Part shown: in pieces, positions 13,598 through 18,405 of the stretch
How the letters are laid out: every line of letters starts with the position of its first letter
How positions within the stretch are numbered: position 1 is the first letter of the stretch
NCBI RefSeq assembly: GCF_946221145.1
Contig: NZ_CAMIOH010000045.1
Location: 1 to 18,405 of the forward strand
Reading direction: 5' to 3'
DNA: 18,405 nucleotides
Origin: an uncultured Paracoccus sp.
GTDB lineage: Bacteria; Pseudomonadota; Alphaproteobacteria; Rhodobacterales; Rhodobacteraceae
Made by a program: the position numbers and the translations under genes
The notes under the pieces: model-generated
The model's input: the letters and a program-made list of their open reading frames with translations, nothing else
Told to the model about the DNA's origin: nothing
Database searches by the model: none

Positions 13598-15132
13598 CGA
13601 TGCTGCCGCCCTTGCTGGATAAGGGACGAGGCCGGGGACTGGCCGCCGTTGCGACCCTGAATCTGGTTCAGGGCGCCGCCGCCGGTGCCGCGGCCTTCGC
13701 AACGCGGGATCTGTTTTCCGCGATGCATCAGCGCATCCCCCTCCAGACGGCGGATCTTGCCGTTCTGGTGGGGGCCGGTGCGGCCATTGCCGCGACCCGG
13801 ATCGGCGCGCGCCTGCTGGGCGAACGGATCGGTCAGGAATATGTCCGCGATATCCGGGTCGCGCTGTTCCGGCAGACCGCGGCGATGCCTGCCCGGGTCG
13901 CGGCAGGTCGGCGGACCGGCCATACGGTGCTGCGCTTTGTCGGCGACATGACCGCATTTCGGAACTGGCTGGCCCTTGGCCTGCCGCGGCTGATCGCGGC
14001 GGCGATCCTCGTGCCAGTGATGCTGGCGGTGTTATGGCTGCTCAATCCCCTGTTTGCCCTGGTGGTCCTGCCGGTTCTTGGGCTGGCGCTGCTGGTGTCG
14101 GTCTGGGAGGGGGTGCGGCTTCTGCCGTTGCAACGCCGGTTGCGGCGGCGGCGGGCGCGGATCGCCGCCGACATGGCCGAACGCCTGCCGATCGCGCCGC
14201 AGCTTGATCGTCTTGGGCGGCGCGGCAAAGAACAGACGCTTCTTGAAAAGCGCACGGGTGCGATGATTTCGACCGCCCTGCGGTATCGGTCGCATGTGGA
14301 ATGGATCAAGGCCCTGCCGGATCTTGCCGCGGGCATCGCCGCGGCGGCCCTGATCGCCACGGCCTATCGCAAGGGGTTGGGCGCCAGCGACATCGCGGCG
14401 GCCCTTGCCGCGCTTGGGCTGCTGCTGACCCCGCTGCGGGATCTGGGCGCGGTCTGGAACCATCACGCCGCCCACAAGGTCGCCAGCCGCAATGTGACGC
14501 GGGCGCTGTCGGCCGATCCGCGCGCGGTCTATCGCGCCGGGCGGTCCTTGCCGAAACGCCCCGTCGATGTCGCGGTCGAGGGCGTGGCGCTGCCTTCCGG
14601 GACGCTGTTATCGTTCCACGCCCGTGCCGGCGAGACCAAGGAAATCCCTGTCGACGAGAGGGACTCCGAATGGCTGGCGGATGTCCTGCTGGGCCTCGAG
14701 ACCGCCGGGACCGGGCAGATCCGGCTGGCCGGGATAGATGTCGCCGATCTCAGCCGGGGCACGTTGCGGCGGCATGTCCTGGATTGCGGCCGCGCGCCGA
14801 CGATCCTGCAAGGATCGCTGCGCCGCGCGCTGTCGATGGGCTGCGACAGGCGGCCGGGCGACAGGCGGCTTGAGGCCCTTGCCCGAGAGGCCGGGCTGGG
14901 CCCGCTGCTGGGCCGCCTGGGCGGACTGGACGGCACCGTGCTTGAACGCGGCAAGAACCTGACGCGAGACGAGCAGGCAGGCATCGCGCTTGTCCGCCAC
15001 AGGCTGGCCAGCCCCCGCGTGATCATTGCCCACGCAGACGATCCGGATTCAAAAGCTGAGCTTGGCCCGACATCATTCGCTGATCCCGGTGTGACGGTTG
15101 TTTCCTTTCGAAGGAACGGGGGACGCCGATGA
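13594..15132 (+). CDS. ABC-exporter-like membrane protein with a degenerate, ATPase-dead nucleotide-binding domain
   Basis: This 512-residue protein has the layout of a type 1 ABC exporter half (membrane domain then nucleotide-binding domain). Residues 1-285 hold about six membrane segments and the typical cytoplasmic loops (RFVGDMTAFRNWLALGLPRL). Residues about 325-512 clearly align to an ABC ATPase (VLLGLETAGTGQIRLAGIDV, ILQGSLRRALSMG), but the motifs are destroyed. The Walker A position (353-360) reads VDERDSEW. The Q-loop glutamine is absent (CGRAPTILQGS). The signature is LTRDE (456-460) instead of LSGGQ/E. Walker B reads VIIAHADD (476-483) with no catalytic DE pair, and the H-loop histidine is phenylalanine (VVSF). 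There is no stop or frameshift, so the domain looks kept for a non-catalytic purpose rather than decaying. It overlaps the NTPase gene by ATGA (13594-13597). The role is unknown: perhaps an ATP-independent transporter or scaffold, or a partner for an active half encoded elsewhere. Confidence 0.82.
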   Translation: MTMLPPLLDKGRGRGLAAVATLNLVQGAAAGAAAFATRDLFSAMHQRIPLQTADLAVLVGAGAAIAATRIGARLLGERIGQEYVRDIRVALFRQTAAMPARVAAGRRTGHTVLRFVGDMTAFRNWLALGLPRLIAAAILVPVMLAVLWLLNPLFALVVLPVLGLALLVSVWEGVRLLPLQRRLRRRRARIAADMAERLPIAPQLDRLGRRGKEQTLLEKRTGAMISTALRYRSHVEWIKALPDLAAGIAAAALIATAYRKGLGASDIAAALAALGLLLTPLRDLGAVWNHHAAHKVASRNVTRALSADPRAVYRAGRSLPKRPVDVAVEGVALPSGTLLSFHARAGETKEIPVDERDSEWLADVLLGLETAGTGQIRLAGIDVADLSRGTLRRHVLDCGRAPTILQGSLRRALSMGCDRRPGDRRLEALAREAGLGPLLGRLGGLDGTVLERGKNLTRDEQAGIALVRHRLASPRVIIAHADDPDSKAELGPTSFADPGVTVVSFRRNGGRR

Positions 15133-15215
15133 TGATCGGGCACGGGCACCCTGTCGTCCGCGCCGCGTTTCGCGTGATGCGGTATCCGTTCTCGATCACT
15201 GTCGGCACAAGATGA
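15129..15215 (+). CDS. Possible 28-residue ORF overlapping the ABC stop codon
   Basis: An ATG at 15129 overlaps the ABC stop (ATGA), the same coupling used between the two genes before it. The frame gives MMIGHGHPVVRAAFRVMRYP and ends at a TGA at 15213-15215. Reading on in the same frame gives RWTDDSLIDIDFVLH before a second TGA at 15261-15263, so a 44-residue product broken by one stop is also possible. I recognise no family. Short ORFs with an ATGA start arise by chance, and this is reported only because of its position. Confidence 0.2.
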   Translation: MMIGHGHPVVRAAFRVMRYPFSITVGTR

Positions 15216-15470
15216 CGCTGGACGGACGACAGCCTGATCGACATCGACTTCGTGCTGCACTGATCTGCGCGCAGGCCGCCTTGCGGTTGGACTGAACGCT
15301 GGCCGAGGCTGCGCGGGGCCAGAGACGCGAGTATGGCCCGCCCGCGCATTTCTGGGCTTCCGCGCGATCCGAAGGCATCTGCGCACCGTGCTGAACCATC
15401 CGCCGCCACCATCATCCGGTCACTGTTTCTTAGCGGCAGGACATGGGTGCTGACCGGATCCCGGTGCCGC
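15133..15470. other. 338-base gap between convergent genes, no recognised gene
   Basis: This stretch separates the end of the ABC gene (plus) from the end of the methyltransferase gene (minus). All frames are broken by stops or give proline/arginine-rich shadows. No transposase motif, tRNA or strong T-tailed terminator is visible. The only items seen are the short ORF at 15129-15215 and a weak 5-bp inverted repeat (GGGCC at 15316 region with GGCCC about 14 bases later). It may be a decayed gene end or a plain intergenic region. Confidence 0.5.
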
Positions 15471-16808
15471 CTAGCCCAGTGCCGTCAGGTGCCGCAGGGC
15501 GCGCGGGGCGGATCCGTCCGACAGCGCATCCAGATCCGCCGTGCCAAGCGCCAGCCCCGATCCAAGCGCCGGACAGGCCAGTGCGGGGACAGCGGCGCCA
15601 AGACGGCGTTCGTCCAGCAGGACGCGGTTCAGCCGCCGGGCGGGCGCCGGATCCGGAACGGGCCGGACCGGATGCGCCGCCCCCGACCAAAGCAGCATCT
15701 GCAACGCCTGGTTCAGCAGGGCCGGGCGACCGGCAAAGGGCGGCACCCGCTCCAATGCGGCAAAGGGCTGGTCGCCTGCGGCAAGCGCTTGCAACAGCGG
15801 GGCGAAGATCGCCGCCTCGCCCTCGACCGGGCCGATGCGGGTCTGGAAGGTCAGCGGGCCGGGCGCGGGGGCGCCGGGCAGCAGGCGCCAGATGACACCG
15901 CGCAGCAGATCCAGATGCGCGGTATCCGACAGGCCCGCCACGGGCCGCGCGAACAGGTCATAGCGCAGCGACTGATTGCGGGCCATGTCTTTCAGCGTCT
16001 CTCTCAGCGTGCGATCGGCGACCGGCCCGATCGCCCGCGCCGCCTGGGCCGGGATCGACACGGCGTCGATATTCTCGATCGGCGTGGCGCTGCCCAGCCA
16101 GGACAGGCCCAGCGGCGCGAACAGCGTCTGGATCTCGTGGAAGGCCAGCGGGCGGAAGACCGGATTCAGATATTCATGCGCCACGTATTCGGGCGGATCG
16201 TTCAGCAGCTTGTCCAGCGTCTGTCCGGCATGGGGATGCAGCTGGAAGAACCCGGTCCCGGCGTCCCGCATCGCGGTCAGCGCCCGCAGCCCCTCGGCCA
16301 CCGGGTCGGGCTGCTGGGCGACGGACCGGAACACCGCATGAAAGGCGCGAAAGGCCGTCCCGCCCGGCTCGCTCATGTAATGGACGGCGGCGATGCCGTC
16401 ATCGGTCAGATGGCGGGCGATGAAACCGGCGATGGCCCGGCGCACACCGTCCCCGACCCAGGACAGGACGCCATGGGTCACGATGTGATCGAACCGGGCA
16501 TCGGTCAGCGCCGGGTCGCGAATGTCGGCGCACAGGAAGGTGACGTTGGTCAGCCCTGCCGCCCTGGCCCGGGCCTGCGCCAGGGCGATATGGCCGGGGT
16601 CGATGTCGATGCCGGTAAAGCGGACCGCCGGATTGGCCGCCGCCAGCACCGCCATGCCGTAACCCTGCCCGCAGCCGATCTCGCACCAGCTGGCGGCTTT
16701 GGGCGCCGCGCGGCCCAGGGCGGCGGCGACGGCGGCGATCCAGGCGGGCGCCTGTTCGCGGTGAAAGAAGGCCGGATAGACGGTATCGCGCAGGTAATCG
16801 GCGGTCAT
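15471..16808 (-). CDS. Class I SAM-dependent methyltransferase with a methyltransferase regulatory domain
   Basis: This is a 445-residue cytoplasmic protein. Residues about 1-190 are a Rossmann methyltransferase with SAM-binding motif I CEIGCGQGYG (E43, G45, G47), the acidic end of beta-2 GIDIDPGH, and a later HGVLSWV block. Residues about 215-300 (LDKLLNDPPEYVAHEYLNPV) match the methyltransferase regulatory domain often fused to this enzyme type. The C-terminal 140 residues are variable (LNQALQMLLWSGAAHPVRP). The substrate is unknown. The gene follows the FepA-like receptor on the same strand after 66 bases, with a strong hairpin between them. This suggests a shared but attenuated transcript and perhaps a role linked to siderophore use. 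Its Shine-Dalgarno (GGAAC) is weak. Confidence 0.82.
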   Translation of the reverse strand: MTADYLRDTVYPAFFHREQAPAWIAAVAAALGRAAPKAASWCEIGCGQGYGMAVLAAANPAVRFTGIDIDPGHIALAQARARAAGLTNVTFLCADIRDPALTDARFDHIVTHGVLSWVGDGVRRAIAGFIARHLTDDGIAAVHYMSEPGGTAFRAFHAVFRSVAQQPDPVAEGLRALTAMRDAGTGFFQLHPHAGQTLDKLLNDPPEYVAHEYLNPVFRPLAFHEIQTLFAPLGLSWLGSATPIENIDAVSIPAQAARAIGPVADRTLRETLKDMARNQSLRYDLFARPVAGLSDTAHLDLLRGVIWRLLPGAPAPGPLTFQTRIGPVEGEAAIFAPLLQALAAGDQPFAALERVPPFAGRPALLNQALQMLLWSGAAHPVRPVPDPAPARRLNRVLLDERRLGAAVPALACPALGSGLALGTADLDALSDGSAPRALRHLTALG

Positions 16809-16827
16809 GGCGGGGTTCCGAACAGGA

Positions 16828-16855
16828 TTGCGGCCCGGCGCGAACCGGACCGCAA
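16828..16855 (-). terminator. Strong intercistronic hairpin between the receptor and methyltransferase genes
   Basis: On the minus strand, TTGCGG-T-CCGG, a six-base loop (TTCGCG), and CCGG-G-CCGCAA form an 11-pair stem with a single U-G wobble. It starts 20 bases after the receptor stop and ends 20 bases before the methyltransferase start. No U tract follows it, so full intrinsic termination is doubtful. It could act as a partial terminator or attenuator, or as an RNA end that protects the receptor message. Confidence 0.6.
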
Positions 16856-16874
16856 CAGGGGATGACGCAAAGGG

Positions 16875-18405
16875 TCAGAACGTCGCGCTTAACGAGAGAT
16901 AGAAGGCGCGGCCGGGTTCGTTGAAGGTATTGGCATCGCTGCCCCCGCCGGTGCGATAGATTTCCTTGTCGAACAGGTTGGTGATCCCGGCCGACAGGCG
17001 CGCCGTGTCGTTGATCTTAAAGCTGCTGCCCAGGTTGAACAGGGTATAGCCCGCGCGTTCGACGATATCTTCCGGCGCATAGGGCGACCCCGTGCTGGTG
17101 TTCACCGTGCGCGGCGTGATCCGCCCGTAATTGGTCGCCGAAACGGTGACGGTCAGCGCCTCGGTCGCATACCAGTCCAGCGAGGCGTTGATGGTGTGCT
17201 TGGGCACCAGGCTCAGCGGCTGGCCGGTCTCCTTGTCCTCGGACTTGATCATGTAGGTGGCATTGGCGTTGAAGGCGAAGCGGTCGCCCAGCGGGGTCGA
17301 GAAGTTCCCCTCCAGCCCCTGGATCACCGCCTTGGGGGTGTTGTCCCAGACGAAGACCCGCCGCCCGTCGATCGGGTCATAGCCGATCAGCGTATCCCCG
17401 GCCGAAATCCGGTCCTTGTAGTCGTTATGGAAGAAGGTCAGCGACCCGTTGACCTGATCGGCGCCCTCATAGGCGATGCCGATTTCGCCGTTGATGCTGG
17501 TTTCGGGATCCAGATCCGGGTTGCCATAGATATAGCACTGGTTGCTGCCCGAAGTGAAAGGCGGGCGCGTTTCCGCATCGGGAATGTCCTGGCGGCAACC
17601 ATTGCCCATCGAGGTATAGGCATAGTTCGGGTTCAGCTGGAACAGGTTCGGCGCCTTGAAGGCCCGCGCCACGCCGACCTTCATCGACCAGGAATCGTTG
17701 AAATCATAGGTCGCGTTCAGGCTGGGGCTGACATTGACGCCGAAGGTGTCGGCCCAGTCCAGCCGCAGCGCCGGGGTCAGGGTCAGCCGGTCGTTCCACT
17801 GGATGTTGTCTTCGGCATAGATGCCGATATTGGTCTGGTCGGTCTTGCTGGCCTGGTCGCTGCCGGTGTCCAGAACCGGCGTGCTGGGATCGCTCATCCG
17901 CTCGTGGCGGATTTCGGCGCCCAGCGTCAGCGTCTGGTCGCGCCCGCCCAAGGTCAGCGGCAGCGCCCATTCGGTCTTGCCGGTGATGTTGTCCAGCGTC
18001 ACCGTGTCGAAGGCATAGGCGTCGTCGGTGCCGTCGCCATTGCTGTCCACGCAGAATTGCGGCCGCCCCTCGCTGCTGCCCGCTGTGCCCTTGCAGATGC
18101 TGGCATTGCGGGTGTTTTCCCATTGCAGATAGGACGACGACGTGCCGAAATCATAGTCCCCGCGATGGGTCACGCCCAGCGTGCGGCGATAGACCCGGCT
18201 GGTTTCCACCCGGTCATGGGCCAGTTGCTGCGCCTCTTCGGACGTGCCGCGTTCGCCGACATAGACATTGCCCTGCCGCGAAAACGCCGCCTCAAGGTCG
18301 ATCTCGTGGCCTGCGGCGGCGTCCCAGGTCAGCAGCGCGCCCAGATCCTTGTTGATCACGCCCTCGACGCCTGCGGGGGGGAATTCCTCGCCGCTGGCGG
18401 CGGCG
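16875..18405 (-). CDS. fepA: FepA-like TonB-dependent catecholate siderophore receptor, C-terminal part (runs off the right edge)
   Basis: About 510 codons of a minus-strand gene are visible; the frame stays open to the right edge, so the signal peptide and plug domain lie outside. An in-window GTG at 18359 is only an internal codon. The barrel is close to E. coli FepA, with APNLFQLNPNYAYTSMGNGC followed by CYIYGNPDLDPETSINGEIG. It also has FFHNDYKDRISAGD, VWDNTPKAVIQGLEGN, ATYMIKSEDKETGQPLSL, and the terminal NEPGRAFYLSLSATF. The last residue is phenylalanine, as required for outer-membrane insertion. The FepA/PfeA group imports ferric enterobactin and related catecholates using TonB energy. 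The exact ligand here is inferred. Fur control is expected, but the promoter is outside the window. Confidence 0.85.
   Translation of the reverse strand, partial: AAASGEEFPPAGVEGVINKDLGALLTWDAAAGHEIDLEAAFSRQGNVYVGERGTSEEAQQLAHDRVETSRVYRRTLGVTHRGDYDFGTSSSYLQWENTRNASICKGTAGSSEGRPQFCVDSNGDGTDDAYAFDTVTLDNITGKTEWALPLTLGGRDQTLTLGAEIRHERMSDPSTPVLDTGSDQASKTDQTNIGIYAEDNIQWNDRLTLTPALRLDWADTFGVNVSPSLNATYDFNDSWSMKVGVARAFKAPNLFQLNPNYAYTSMGNGCRQDIPDAETRPPFTSGSNQCYIYGNPDLDPETSINGEIGIAYEGADQVNGSLTFFHNDYKDRISAGDTLIGYDPIDGRRVFVWDNTPKAVIQGLEGNFSTPLGDRFAFNANATYMIKSEDKETGQPLSLVPKHTINASLDWYATEALTVTVSATNYGRITPRTVNTSTGSPYAPEDIVERAGYTLFNLGSSFKINDTARLSAGITNLFDKEIYRTGGGSDANTFNEPGRAFYLSLSATF

Noticed and set aside
15133..15470. 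Insertion sequence or transposase remnant
   Set aside because: No DDE-type motif, terminal inverted repeats or target duplication could be seen in any frame.
15333..16865. A 510-codon open frame on the plus strand opposite the methyltransferase
   Set aside because: It has low-complexity Arg/Gly/Gln composition, and the minus strand has a clear SAM-binding motif. It is a shadow.

Overview
The window is high-GC DNA with overlapping genes, and its gene families are typical of an alphaproteobacterium. An Mrp-type antiporter operon, a VPLPA-CTERM protein, a secreted RTX nuclease and a MerR/old-yellow-enzyme pair fit the Rhodobacterales, perhaps Paracoccus or a relative. The placement rests on gene content and codon bias only. 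No tRNA, rRNA, CRISPR array or complete insertion sequence was seen.

Layout, left to right. (1) 1-2379, minus strand: the start of an mrpB gene and a complete mrpA gene, overlapping by ATGA, from a multisubunit cation/proton antiporter operon that continues off the left edge. (2) 2495-3418, plus strand: a divergent OxyR-like LysR regulator in which the peroxide-sensing cysteine position is glycine. (3) 3532-9437, minus strand: a 1764-residue secreted ExeM/NucH-type nuclease fused to a 5'-nucleotidase-type phosphatase and an RTX tail. Thirty-two bases behind it lies a small VPLPA-CTERM surface protein. (4) 9510-11489: an old-yellow-enzyme-family oxidoreductase (minus) divergent from a MerR regulator (plus). 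They share a 16-bp perfect palindrome inside a long-spacer promoter. Behind the oxidoreductase is a frameshifted remnant of a DJ-1/PfpI-type gene. (5) 11690-15132, plus strand: a tight three-gene operon of an alpha/beta hydrolase, a P-loop NTPase I could not name, and an ABC-exporter-like protein whose nucleotide-binding domain has lost every catalytic motif. (6) 15133-15470: non-coding or unexplained, with one short ORF overlapping the ABC stop. (7) 15471-18405, minus strand: a FepA-like TonB-dependent receptor, cut by the right edge, followed after a strong intercistronic hairpin by a SAM methyltransferase with a regulatory domain.

How the genes may work together. The nuclease-phosphatase fusion looks like a one-polypeptide route from extracellular DNA to free phosphate or nucleosides. 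The FepA-like receptor and methyltransferase suggest catecholate siderophore uptake with an associated enzyme. The MerR/OYE pair looks like an electrophile or redox response. The hydrolase/NTPase/ATPase-dead ABC operon is the best candidate for an undescribed system. Its three genes look co-translated, and the exporter cannot be using ATP through its own nucleotide-binding domain.
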